Assembly: GCF_036323735.1 (NCBI RefSeq)
Contig: NC_086038.1
Location: forward strand, 26,392,001-26,456,000
Source: Rattus norvegicus
Taxonomy: Eukaryota; Chordata; Mammalia; Rodentia; Muridae
Direction: 5' to 3'
Length of the DNA: 64,000 nt
Of this stretch, positions 1 to 12,345 are shown one piece after another (position 1 is the stretch's first letter; each line of letters opens with the position of its first letter). Made by a program: the position numbers and the translations under genes. The notes beneath the pieces were generated by a model. The model ran no database searches and had not been told where the DNA came from. It was given only the letters and a program-made list of their open reading frames with translations.

Positions 1-1444
1 TTCGCTTACAGACTGCAGCTCCAATTGTGAAAAACTGCCCAGAGTATATCTTGAAAACCATGCCTCATACAAGTGAGTCCCGCTTCGAACGAAGACAATT
101 TACTTAGAAACTGCATCTCCATTCGCGAAAATTTTCCCGGGGTATATGTAGAGAACTATGCCTGATACAAGTGAGTCCTCTTTGGAACGTAGTGAATTCG
201 CTTAGAAACAACAGCTCCATATCCGAAAAGTTTCCCACTCTATATCTTAAAAACTACGCCTCTTGCAAGTGAGTCCCACTTGGAAGGAAGAGAATTTGCT
301 TAAAAAGTGCAGTTCCAATCGCGAAAATTTCCCCTGCCTATATCTTGAAATCTACACTTCGTACAATTGAATCCCGCTCGGAAGTAAGAGAATTCGCTGA
401 GAAAATGCAGGTCCATTCGCGAAAATTTTCCCTGGTAATATACAGAGAACTATGCCTGATACAAGTGAGTTCCCGTTGGAAGGAATAGAATACGCTAAGA
501 AACAACAGCTCCATTTCTGAAAACTTTCCAACTCTATGTCTTGAAATCTACACTTCCTACAAGTGAATCCCGCTAGGAACGAAGAGAATTCGCTTAGAAA
601 ATGCAGCTCCATTCCTGAAAACCTGCACTGCCTATATCTTGAAAAGTACGCCTGCTACAATAGAGTCGCGCTTGGAATGAAGAAAATTCACTTAAAAAGT
701 GCAGTTCCAATCGCGAAAATTTCCCCTACGTATATCTTGAAATCTATGCTTCCTACAAGTGAATCCCGCTAGGAACGAAGAGAATTTGCTTAGAAAGTGC
801 AGCTCCATTTGCGAATACCTTCCCTGCCTATATAAAGAAAACTATGTCTGCTACAATAGATTCCCAGTTGAAACGAAGAGAATTCGCTTAGAAACTGTAG
901 CTCCATTCGCGAAAATTTTCCCTGCCTATATATAGCGCACTATGCTTGATACAAGTGAGTAAACCCTTGAAACGAAGAGAATTCGCTTAGAAACTATAGC
1001 TCCATTTCCGAAAACTTTCCCACTCTATATCTTAAAAACTACGCTTGATGCAAGTGAGTCCCGCTTGGAACGAAGAGAATTCGCTTAAAAAGTGCAGTTC
1101 CAATCGCGAAAATTTCCCCTTCCTATATCTTGAAGTCTACGCTTTGTACAAGTGAATCCGCTTGGAAGGAAGAGAATTCGCTGAGAACCTGCAGCTCCAT
1201 TCGCGAAAATTTTCCCTGCCTATATATAGAGCACTATGCCTGATACAAATGTGTAACCCATGAAACGAAGAGAATTTGCTTAGAAACTATAGCTCCATTT
1301 CCGAAAACTTTCACACTCTATGTCTTGAAAACTACGCTTCATGCAAGTGAGTCCTGCTTGGAAAGAAGAGAAATCGCTTAAAAAGTGCAGTTCCAATCGC
1401 AATAATTTCCCCTGCGTATATCTGGAAATCTACGCTTTCTACAA
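1..1444 (+). repeat. Partial HOR unit, 3' part of a 2.43-kb-type variant
   Basis: This is the tail of a unit that starts left of the window. By eye it is identical to 7981-9424. It carries the same 5-monomer deletion junction (near 510-530) as the 2.43-kb units that start at 6992 and 12,346. Confidence 0.85.
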
Positions 1445-1449
1445 ATGAG

Positions 1450-1466
1450 TCCCGCTTGGAACGAAA
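1450..1466 (-). promoter_or_regulatory. CENP-B box core match (HOR site 1)
   Basis: The plus strand reads TCCCGCTTGGAACGAAA. Its reverse complement fits NTTCGNNNNANNCGGGN at all nine fixed bases. In mammals this 17-bp element is bound by CENP-B. Confidence 0.75.
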
Positions 1467-1832
1467 AGAATTCGATTAAAAATAGCAGCTCCGTAAAGGA
1501 AAACTTTCCCTGGCTATATCATGAAAAATACGCCACTACAAGTGGTTCCCACGCTGAACGAAGGAATTCGCTTAGAAACTATACCTCCGTTCGTGAAAAT
1601 TTTCCATGCCTGTATCAAAAAACCTACGCCTGCTACAGTAGAGTCCGTCTTGGAAGGAAGAGAATTCTCTTAGAAACTGCAGCTACATTTGCGAAAAACT
1701 TCCCTGCCCATATCAACAAAACTATGCCATAGAGTCCCACTTGGAATGAAGAGAATTCGCTTACAGACTGCAGCTCCAATTGTGAAAAACTGCCCAGAGT
1801 ATATCTTGAAAACCATGCCTCATACAAGTGAG

Positions 1833-1849
1833 TCCCGCTTCGAACGAAG
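1833..1849 (-). promoter_or_regulatory. CENP-B box core match (HOR site 2)
   Basis: The plus strand reads TCCCGCTTCGAACGAAG. All nine fixed bases match; the four free bases differ from site 1. Confidence 0.75.
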
Positions 1850-2126
1850 ACAATACGCTTAGAAACAGCATCTCCATTCGTGAAAAATTTCCCTCGCTAT
1901 ATATAGAGAACTATGCCTGATACAAGTGAGTCCGCCTTGGAACTTAGTGAATTCGCTTAGAAACAACAGCTTCATATCCGAAAAGTTTCCCACTCTATAT
2001 CTTAGAAACTACGCTTCATGCAAGTGAGTCCCACTTGGAAGGAAGAGAATTCCCTTAAAAGGTGCAGTTCCAATCGCGAAAATTTCCGCTGCCTATATTA
2101 TGAAATCTACGCTTCGTACAAGTGAG

Positions 2127-2143
2127 TCCCGCTTGGAACGAAG
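2127..2143 (-). promoter_or_regulatory. CENP-B box core match (HOR site 3)
   Basis: The plus strand reads TCCCGCTTGGAACGAAG. Its reverse complement CTTCGTTCCAAGCGGGA differs from the human/mouse consensus YTTCGTTGGAARCGGGA only at two free positions (CC for GG). Confidence 0.78.
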
Positions 2144-2510
2144 AGAATTCGCTTAGAAATTGCAGCTCCGTAAAGGAAAACTTTCCCTGGCTATATCATG
2201 AAAAATACGCCACTACAAGTGGTTCCCACTCGGAATGAAGAGAATTCGCTTAGAAACTATAGCTCCGTTCGTGAAAAATTTCGATGCCTGTATCAAAAAA
2301 CCTACGCCTGCTACAGTACAGTCCGTCTTGGAAGGAAGAGAATTCTCTTAGAAACTGCAGCTACAATTGCGAAAAACTTCCCTGCCCATATCAACAAAAC
2401 TATGCCACAGAGTCCCACTTGGAATGAAGAGAATTCGCTTACAGACTGCAGCTCCAATTGTGAAAAACTGCCCAGAGTATATCTTGAAAACCATGCCTCA
2501 TACAAGTGAG

Positions 2511-2527
2511 TCCCGCTTCGAACGAAG
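2511..2527 (-). promoter_or_regulatory. CENP-B box core match (HOR site 4)
   Basis: TCCCGCTTCGAACGAAG, a nine-of-nine core match. The same site occurs at 78-94 and 8058-8074 in neighbouring units. Confidence 0.75.
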
Positions 2528-3000
2528 ACAATTTACTTAGAAACTGCATCTCCATTCGCGAAAATTTTCCCTGGGTATATATAGAGAACTATGCCTGATA
2601 CAAGTGAGTCCGCTTTGGAATGTAGTGAATTCGCTTAGAAACAACAGCTCCATATCCGAAAAGTTTCCCACTCTATATCTTAAAAACTACGCCTCTTGCA
2701 AGTGAGTCCCACTTGGAAGGAAGAGAATTCGCTTAAAAAGTGCAGTTCCAATCGCGAAAATTTCCCCTGCCTATATCTTGAAATCTACACTTCGTACAAT
2801 TGAATCCCGCTCGGAAGTAAGAGAATTCGCTGAGAAAATGCAGGTCCATTCGCGAAAATTTTCCCTGGTAATATACAGAGAACTATGCCTGATACAAGTG
2901 AGTTCCCGTTGGAAGGAATAGAATACGCTAAGAAACAACAGATCCATTTCTGAAAACTTTCCCACTCTATGTCTTGAATACTACACCTGATGCAAGGGAA

Positions 3001-3017
3001 TCCCGCTTGGAACGAAG
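3001..3017 (-). promoter_or_regulatory. CENP-B box core match (HOR site 5)
   Basis: TCCCGCTTGGAACGAAG, a nine-of-nine core match. This monomer is lost in the 2.43-kb unit variants, which therefore have one site fewer. Confidence 0.75.
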
Positions 3018-3979
3018 AGAATCCGATTAAAAAGTGCAGTTCCAATCACGAAAATTTCCCCTGCCTATATCTTGAAATCTACAGTTCCTACAAGTGAATC
3101 CCGTAGGAACGAAGAGAATTTGCTTAGAAAGTGCAGCTCCGTTTGCGAAAACCTTCCCTGCCTGTATAAAGAAAACTACGTCTGCTACAATAGATTCCCA
3201 GTGGAAACGAAGAGAATTCGCTTAGAAAGTGCAGTTCCAATCACGAAAATGTCCCCCGCCTTTATCTTGAAATCTACGCTTTGTACAAGTAAATCCGCTT
3301 GAAAGGAAGAGAATTCGCTTAGAAACTGCAAATCCATTCGCGAAAATTTTCCCTGGTTATATACAGAGAACTATGCCTGATACAAGTGAGTCCCCCTTGG
3401 AAGGAATAGAATTCGCTTAGAAATAACAGCTCCATTTCAGAAAACTTTCCAACTCTATATCTTGAAATCTACATTTCCTACAAGTGAATCCCACTAGGAA
3501 CGAAGAGAATTCGCTTAGAAAATGCAGCTCCATTCCTGAAAACCTGCACTGCCTATATCTTGAAAAGTACGCCTGCTACAATAGAGTCGCGCTTGGAATG
3601 AAGAAAATTCACTTAAAAAGTGCAGTTCCAATCGCGAAAATTTCCCCTACGTATATCTTGAAATCTATGCTTCCTACAAGTGAATCCCGCTAGGAACGAA
3701 GAGAATTTGCTTAGAAAGTGCAGCTCCATTTGCGAATACCTTCCCTGCCTATATAAAGAAAACTATGTCTGCTACAATAGATTCCCAGTGGAAACGAAGA
3801 GAATTCGCTTAGAAACTGTAGCTCCATTCGTGAAAATTTTCCCTGCCTATATATAGCGCACTATGCTTGATACAAGTGAGTAAACCCTTGAAACGAAGAG
3901 AATTCGCTTAGAAACTATAGCTCCATTTCCGAAAACTTTCCCACTCTATATCTTAAAAACTACGCTTGATGCAAGTGAG

Positions 3980-3996
3980 TCCCGCTTGGAACGAAG
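3980..3996 (-). promoter_or_regulatory. CENP-B box core match (HOR site 6)
   Basis: TCCCGCTTGGAACGAAG, a nine-of-nine core match. The equivalent site in the preceding unit is 1059-1075, exactly 2921 bp away. Confidence 0.75.
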
Positions 3997-4365
3997 AGAA
4001 TTCGCTTAAAAAGTGCAGTTCCAATCGCGAAAATTTCCCCTTCCTATATCTTGAAGTCTACGCTTTGTACAAGTGAATCCGCTTGGAAGGAAGAGAATTC
4101 GCTGAGAACCTGCAGCTCCATTCGCGAAAATTTTCCCTGCCTATATATAGAGCACTATGCCTGATACAAATGTTTAACCCATGAAACGAAGAGAATTTGC
4201 TTAGAAACTATAGCTCCGTTTCCGAAAACTTTCACACTCTATGTCTTGAAAACTACGCTTCATGCAAGTGAGTCCTGCTTGGAAAGAAGAGAAATCGCTT
4301 AAAAAGTGCAGTTCCAATCGCAATAATTTCCCCTGCGTATATCTGGAAATCTACGCTTTCTACAA

Positions 4366-6991
4366 ATGAGTCCCGCTTGGAACGAAAAGAATTCGATTAA
4401 AAATAGCAGCTCCGTAAAGGAAAACTTTCCCTGGCTATATCATGAAAAATACGCCACTACAAGTGGTTCCCACGCTGAACGAAGGAATTCGCTTAGAAAC
4501 TATACCTCCGTTCGTGAAAAATTTCCATGCCTGTATCAAAAAACCTACGCCTGCTACAGTAGAGTCCGTCTTGGAAGGAAGAGAATTCTCTTAGAAACTG
4601 CAGCTACAATTGCGAAAAACTTCCCTGCCCATATCAACAAAACTATGCCATAGAGTCCCACTTGGAATGAAGAGAATTCGCTTACAGACTGCAGCTCCAA
4701 TTGTGAAAAACTGCCCAGAGTATATCTTGAAAACCATGCCTCATACAAGTGAGTCCCGCTTCGAACGAAGACAATACGCTTAGAAACAGCATCTCCATTC
4801 GTGAAAATTTTCCCTCGCTATATATAGAGAACTATGCCTGATACAAGTGAGTCCGCCTTGGAACGTAGTGAATTCGCTTAGAAACAACAGCTTCATATCC
4901 GAAAAGTTTCCCACTCTATATCTTAGAAACTACGCTTCATGCAAGTGAGTCCCACTTGGAAGGAAGAGAATTCCCTTAAAAGGTGCAGTTCCAATCGCGA
5001 AAATTTCCGCTGCCTATATTATGAAATCTACGCTTCGTACAAGTGAGTCCCGCTTGGAACGAAGAGAAAACGCTTAGAAATTACAGCTCCGTAAAGGAAA
5101 ACTTTCCCTGGCTATATCATGAAAAATACGCCACTACAAGATGTTCCCACTCGGAATGAAGAGAATTCGCGTAGAAACTATAGCTCCGTTCGTGAAAAAT
5201 TCGATGCCTGTATCAAAACTCCTACGCCTGCTACAGTACAGTCCGTCTTGGAAGGAAGAGAATTCTCTTAGAAACTGCAGCTACAATTGCGAAAAACTTC
5301 CCTGCCCATATCAACAAAACTATGCCACAGAGTCCCACTTGGAATGAAGAGAATTCGCTTACAGACTGCAGCTCCAATTGTGAAAAACTGCCCAGAGTAT
5401 ATCTTGAAAACCATGCCTCATACAAGTGAGTCCCGCTTCGAACGAAGACAATTTACTTAGAAACTGCATCTCCATTCGCGAAAATTTTCCCTGGTAATAT
5501 ACAGAGAACTATGCCTGATACAAGTGAGTTCCCGTTGGAAGGAATAGAATACGCTAAGAAACAACAGCTCCATTTCTGAAAACTTTCCCACTCTATGTCT
5601 TGAATACTACACCTGATGCAAGGGAATCCCGCTTGGAACGAAGAGAATCCGATTAAAAAGTGCAGTTCCAATCACGAAAATTTCCCCTGCCTATATCTTG
5701 AAATCTACAGTTCCTACAAGTGAATCCCGTAGGAACGAAGAGAATTTGCTTAGAAAGTGCAGCTCCGTTTGCGAAAACCTTCCCTGCCTGTATAAAGAAA
5801 ACTACGTCTGCTACAATAGATTCCCAGTGGAAACGAAGAGAATTCGCTTAGAAAGTGCAGTTCCAATCACGAAAATGTCCCCCGCCTTTATCTTGAAATC
5901 TACGCTTTGTACAAGTAAATCCGCTTGAAAGGAAGAGAATTCGCTTAGAAACTGCAAATCCATTCGCGAAAATTTTCCCTGGTTATATACAGAGAACTAT
6001 GCCTGATACAAGTGAGTCCCCCTTGGAAGGAATAGAATTCGCTTAGAAATAACAGCTCCATTTCAGAAAACTTTCCAACTCTATATCTTGAAATCTACAC
6101 TTCCTACAAGTGAATCCCGCTAGGAACGAAGAGAATTCGCTTAGAAAATGCAGCTCCATTCCTGAAAACCTGCACTGCCTATATCTTGAAAAGTACGCCT
6201 GCTACAATAGAGTCGCGCTTGGAATGAAGAAAATTCACTTAAAAAGTGCAGTTCTAATCGCGAAAATTTTCCCTACGTATATCTTGAAATCTATGCTTCC
6301 TACAAGTGAATCCCGCTAGGAACGAAGAGAATTTGCTTAGAAAGTGCAGCTCCATTTGCGAATACCTTCCCTGCCTATATAAAGAAAACTATGTCTGCTA
6401 CAATAGATTCCCAGTGGAAACGAAGAGAATTCGTTTAGAAACTGTAGCTCCATTCGCGAAAATTTTCCCTGCCTATATATAGCGCACTATGCTTGATACA
6501 AGTGAGTAAACCCTTGAAACAAAGAGAATTCGCTTAGAAACTATAGCTCCATTTCCGAAAACTTTCCCACTCTATATCTTAAAAACTACGCTTGATGCAA
6601 GTGAGTCCCGCTTGGAACGAAGAGAATTCGCTTAAAAAGTGCAGTTCCAATCGCGAAAATTTCCCCTTCCTATATCTTGAAGTCTACGCTTTGTACAAGT
6701 GAATCCGCTTGGAAGGAAGAGAATTCGCTGAGAACCTGCAGCTCCATTCGCGAAAATGTTCCCTGCCTATATGTAGAGTACTATGCCTGATACAAATGTG
6801 TAACCCATAAAACGAAGAGAATTTGCTTAGAAACTATAGCTCCATTTCCGAAAACTTTCACACTCTATGTCTTGAAAACTACGCTTCATGCAAGTGAGTC
6901 CTGCTTGGAAAGAAGAGAAATCGCTTAAAAAGTGCAGTTCCAATCGCAATAATTTCCCCTGCGTATATCTGGAAATCTACGCTTTCTACAA
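4366..6991 (+). repeat. HOR unit variant, 2626 bp (3 monomers deleted)
   Basis: It lacks ~295 bp relative to the 2921-bp unit. The deletion junction is near 5485-5500, where TTTTCCCTG runs straight into GTAATATACAGAG. The same two pieces lie ~295 bp apart in the reference unit (about 2570 and 2865). A whole-monomer deletion is typical of unequal exchange. Confidence 0.85.
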
Positions 6992-9424
6992 ATGAGTCCC
7001 GCTTGGAACGAAAAGAATTCGATTAAAAATAGCAGCTCCGTAAAGGAAAACTTTCCCTGGCTATATCATGAAAAATACGCCACTACAAGTGGTTCCCACG
7101 CTGAACGAAGGAATTCGCTTAGAAACTATACCTCCGTTCGTGAAAAATTTCCATGCCTGTATCAAAAAACCTACGCCTGCTACAGTAGAGTCCGTCTTGG
7201 AAGGAAGAGAATTCTCTTAGAAACTGCAGCTACAATTGCGAAAACCTTCCCTGCCCATATCAACAAAACTATGCCACAGAGTCCCACTTGGAATGAAGAG
7301 AATTCGCTTACAGACTGCAGCTCCAATTGTGAAAAACTGCCCAGAGTATATCTTGAAAACCATGCCTCATACAAGTGAGTCCCGCTTCGAACGAAGACAA
7401 TTCGCTTAGAAACAGCATCTCCATTCGTGAAAAATTTCCCTCGCTATATATAGAGAACTATGCCTGATACAAGTGAGTCCGCCTTGGAACGTAGTGAATT
7501 CGCTTAGAAACAACAGCTCCATATCCGAAAAGTTTCCCACTCTATATCTTAGAAACTACGCTTCATGCAAGTGAGTCCCACTTGGAAGGAAGTGAATTCC
7601 CTTAAAAAGTGCAGTTCCCATCGCGAAAATTTCCGCTGCCTATATTATGAAATCTACGCTTCGTACAAGTGAGTCCCGCTTGGAACGAAGAGAATTCGCT
7701 TAGAAATTGCAGCTCCGTAAAGGAAAACTTTCCCTGGCTATATCATGAAAAATACGCCACTACAAGATGTTCCCACTCGGAATGAAGAGAATTCGCTTAG
7801 AAACTATAGCTCCGTTCGTGAAAAATTTCGATGCCTGTATCAAAACTCCTACGCCTGCTACAGTACAGTCCGTCTTGGAAGGAAGAGAATTCTCTTAGAA
7901 ACTGCAGCTACAATTGCGAAAAACTTCCCTGCCCATATCAACAAAACTATGCCACAGAGTCCCACTTGGAATGAAGAGAATTCGCTTACAGACTGCAGCT
8001 CCAATTGTGAAAAACTGCCCAGAGTATATCTTGAAAACCATGCCTCATACAAGTGAGTCCCGCTTCGAACGAAGACAATTTACTTAGAAACTGCATCTCC
8101 ATTCGCGAAAATTTTCCCGGGGTATATGTAGAGAACTATGCCTGATACAAGTGAGTCCTCTTTGGAACGTAGTGAATTCGCTTAGAAACAACAGCTCCAT
8201 ATCCGAAAAGTTTCCCACTCTATATCTTAAAAACTACGCCTCTTGCAAGTGAGTCCCACTTGGAAGGAAGAGAATTTGCTTAAAAAGTGCAGTTCCAATC
8301 GCGAAAATTTCCCCTGCCTATATCTTGAAATCTACACTTCGTACAATTGAATCCCGCTCGGAAGTAAGAGAATTCGCTGAGAAAATGCAGGTCCATTCGC
8401 GAAAATTTTCCCTGGTAATATACAGAGAACTATGCCTGATACAAGTGAGTTCCCGTTGGAAGGAATAGAATACGCTAAGAAACAACAGCTCCATTTCTGA
8501 AAACTTTCCAACTCTATGTCTTGAAATCTACACTTCCTACAAGTGAATCCCGCTAGGAACGAAGAGAATTCGCTTAGAAAATGCAGCTCCATTCCTGAAA
8601 ACCTGCACTGCCTATATCTTGAAAAGTACGCCTGCTACAATAGAGTCGCGCTTGGAATGAAGAAAATTCACTTAAAAAGTGCAGTTCCAATCGCGAAAAT
8701 TTCCCCTACGTATATCTTGAAATCTATGCTTCCTACAAGTGAATCCCGCTAGGAACGAAGAGAATTTGCTTAGAAAGTGCAGCTCCATTTGCGAATACCT
8801 TCCCTGCCTATATAAAGAAAACTATGTCTGCTACAATAGATTCCCAGTTGAAACGAAGAGAATTCGCTTAGAAACTGTAGCTCCATTCGCGAAAATTTTC
8901 CCTGCCTATATATAGCGCACTATGCTTGATACAAGTGAGTAAACCCTTGAAACGAAGAGAATTCGCTTAGAAACTATAGCTCCATTTCCGAAAACTTTCC
9001 CACTCTATATCTTAAAAACTACGCTTGATGCAAGTGAGTCCCGCTTGGAACGAAGAGAATTCGCTTAAAAAGTGCAGTTCCAATCGCGAAAATTTCCCCT
9101 TCCTATATCTTGAAGTCTACGCTTTGTACAAGTGAATCCGCTTGGAAGGAAGAGAATTCGCTGAGAACCTGCAGCTCCATTCGCGAAAATTTTCCCTGCC
9201 TATATATAGAGCACTATGCCTGATACAAATGTGTAACCCATGAAACGAAGAGAATTTGCTTAGAAACTATAGCTCCATTTCCGAAAACTTTCACACTCTA
9301 TGTCTTGAAAACTACGCTTCATGCAAGTGAGTCCTGCTTGGAAAGAAGAGAAATCGCTTAAAAAGTGCAGTTCCAATCGCAATAATTTCCCCTGCGTATA
9401 TCTGGAAATCTACGCTTTCTACAA
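6992..9424 (+). repeat. HOR unit variant, 2433 bp (5 monomers deleted)
   Basis: It lacks ~488 bp (5 monomers). The junction is near 8505-8515, where the monomer ending TTTCTGAAAACTTTCC continues as AACTCTATGTCTTG. The same junction is seen near 525 and near 13,860, so these units share one deletion event. Confidence 0.85.
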
Positions 9425-12345
9425 ATGAGTCCCGCTTGGAACGAAAAGAATTCGATTAAAAATAGCAGCTCCGTAAAGGAAAACTTTCCCTGGCTATATC
9501 ATGAAAAATACGCCACTACAAGTGGTTCCCACGCTGAACGAAGGAATTCGCTTAGAAACTATACCTCCGTTCGTGAAAATTTTCCATGCCTGTATCAAAA
9601 AACCTACGCCTGCTACAGTAGAGTCCGTCTTGGAAGGAAGAGAATTCTCTTAGAAACTGCAGCTACATTTGCGAAAAACTTCCCTGCCCATATCAACAAA
9701 ACTATGCCATAGAGTCCCACTTGGAATGAAGAGAATTCGCTTACAGACTGCAGCTCCAATTGTGAAAAACTGCCCAGAGTATATCTTGAAAACCATGCCT
9801 CATACAAGTGAGTCCCGCTTCGAACGAAGACAATACGCTTAGAAACAGCATCTCCATTCGTGAAAAATTTCCCTCGCTATATATAGAGAACTATGCCTGA
9901 TACAAGTGAGTCCGCCTTGGAACTTAGTGAATTCGCTTAGAAACAACAGCTTCATATCCGAAAAGTTTCCCACTCTATATCTTAGAAACTACGCTTCATG
10001 CAAGTGAGTCCCACTTGGAAGGAAGAGAATTCCCTTAAAAGGTGCAGTTCCAATCGCGAAAATTTCCGCTGCCTATATTATGAAATCTACGCTTCGTACA
10101 AGTGAGTCCCGCTTGGAACGAAGAGAATTCGCTTAGAAATTGCAGCTCCGTAAAGGAAAACTTTCCCTGGCTATATCATGAAAAATACGCCACTACAAGT
10201 GGTTCCCACTCGGAATGAAGAGAATTCGCTTAGAAACTATAGCTCCGTTCGTGAAAAATTTCGATGCCTGTATCAAAAAACCTACGCCTGCTACAGTACA
10301 GTCCGTCTTGGAAGGAAGAGAATTCTCTTAGAAACTGCAGCTACAATTGCGAAAAACTTCCCTGCCCATATCAACAAAACTATGCCACAGAGTCCCACTT
10401 GGAATGAAGAGAATTCGCTTACAGACTGCAGCTCCAATTGTGAAAAACTGCCCAGAGTATATCTTGAAAACCATGCCTCATACAAGTGAGTCCCGCTTCG
10501 AACGAAGACAATTTACTTAGAAACTGCATCTCCATTCGCGAAAATTTTCCCTGGGTATATATAGAGAACTATGCCTGATACAAGTGAGTCCGCTTTGGAA
10601 TGTAGTGAATTCGCTTAGAAACAACAGCTCCATATCCGAAAAGTTTCCCACTCTATATCTTAAAAACTACGCCTCTTGCAAGTGAGTCCCACTTGGAAGG
10701 AAGAGAATTCGCTTAAAAAGTGCAGTTCCAATCGCGAAAATTTCCCCTGCCTATATCTTGAAATCTACACTTCGTACAATTGAATCCCGCTCGGAAGTAA
10801 GAGAATTCGCTGAGAAAATGCAGGTCCATTCGCGAAAATTTTCCCTGGTAATATACAGAGAACTATGCCTGATACAAGTGAGTTCCCGTTGGAAGGAATA
10901 GAATACGCTAAGAAACAACAGCTCCATTTCTGAAAACTTTCCCACTCTATGTCTTGAATACTACACCTGATGCAAGGGAATCCCGCTTGGAACGAAGAGA
11001 ATCCAATTAAAAAGTGCAGTTCCAATCACGAAAATTTCCCCTGCCTATATCTTGAAATCTACAGTTCCTACAAGTGAATCCCGTAGGACCGAAGAGAATT
11101 TGCTTAGAAAGTGCAGCTCCGTTTGCGTAAACCTTCCCTGCCTGTATAAAGAAAACTACGTCTGCTACAATAGATTCCCAGTGGAAACGAAGAGAATTCG
11201 CTTAGAAAGTGCAGTTCCAATCACGAAAATGTCCCCCGCCTTTATCTTGAAATCTACGCTTTGTACAAGTAAATCCGCTTGAAAGGAAGAGAATTCGCTT
11301 AGAAACTGCAAATCCATTCGCGAAAATTTTCCCTGGTTATATACAGAGAACTATGCCTGATACAAGTGAGTCCCCCTTGGAAGGAATAGAATTCGCTTAG
11401 AAATAACAGCTCCATTTCAGAAAACTTTCCAACTCTATATCTTGAAATCTACACTTCCTACAAGTGAATCCCGCTAGGAACGAAGAGAATTCGCTTAGAA
11501 AATTCAGCTCCATTCCTGAAAACCTGCACTGCCTATATCTTGAAAAGTACGCCTGCTACAATAGAGTCGCGCTTGGAATGAAGAAAATTCACTTAAAAAG
11601 TGCAGTTCCAATCGCGAAAATTTCCCCTACGTATATCTTGAAATCTATGCTTCCTACAAGTGAATCCCGCTAGGAACGAAGAGAATTTGCTTAGAAAGTG
11701 CAGCTCCATTTGCGAATACCTTCCCTGCCTATATAAAGAAAACTATGTCTGCTACAATAGATTCCCAGTTGAAACGAAGAGAATTCGTTTAGAAACTGTA
11801 GCTCCATTCGCGAAAATTTTCCCTGCCTATATATAGCGCACTATGCTTGATACAAGTGAGTAAACCCTTGAAACGAAGAGAATTCGCTTAGAAACTATAG
11901 CTCCATTTCCGAAAACTTTCCCACTCTATATCTTAAAAACTACGCTTGATGCAAGTGAGTCCCGCTTGGAACGAAGAGAATTCGCTTAAAAAGTGCAGTT
12001 CCAATCGCGAAAATTTCCCCTTCCTATATCTTGAAGTCTACGCTTTGTACAAGTGAATCCGCTTGGAAGGAAGAGAATTCGCTAAGAACCTGCAGCTCCA
12101 TTCGCGAAAATGTTCCCTGCCTATATGTAGAGTACTATGCCTGATACAAATGTGTAACCCATGAAACGAAGAGAATTTGCTTAGAAACTATAGCTCCATT
12201 TCCGAAAACTTTCACACTCTATGTCTTGAAAACTACGCTTCATGCAAGTGAGTCCTGCTTGGAAAGAAGAGAAATCGCTTAAAAAGTGCAGTTCCAATCG
12301 CAATAATTTCCCCTGCGTATATCTGGAAATCTAGGCTTTCTACAA
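9425..12345 (+). repeat. Full-length HOR unit, 2921 bp
   Basis: A copy of the unit at 1445 displaced by 7980 bp. The two agree base for base by eye up to position 10,921. The first difference is 10,922 C versus 2942 A, and substitutions are scattered afterwards. Confidence 0.87.

Larger units (their letters stand above)
1445..4365 (+). repeat. Full-length HOR unit, 2921 bp
   Basis: This is my reference unit: 2921 bp, about 30 monomers. It contains two copies of a ~678-bp, 7-monomer sub-block (compare 1445-2122 with 2123-2800). It holds six perfect CENP-B box cores, at 1450, 1833, 2127, 2511, 3001 and 3980. Confidence 0.88.

Noticed and set aside
3190..3700. Further CENP-B boxes in monomers with CCCGCTAGGAACGAAG or CCCAGTGGAAACGAAG
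   Set aside because: The first has A where the core needs T on this strand, and the second lacks CCCG. They are near-misses, not matches.
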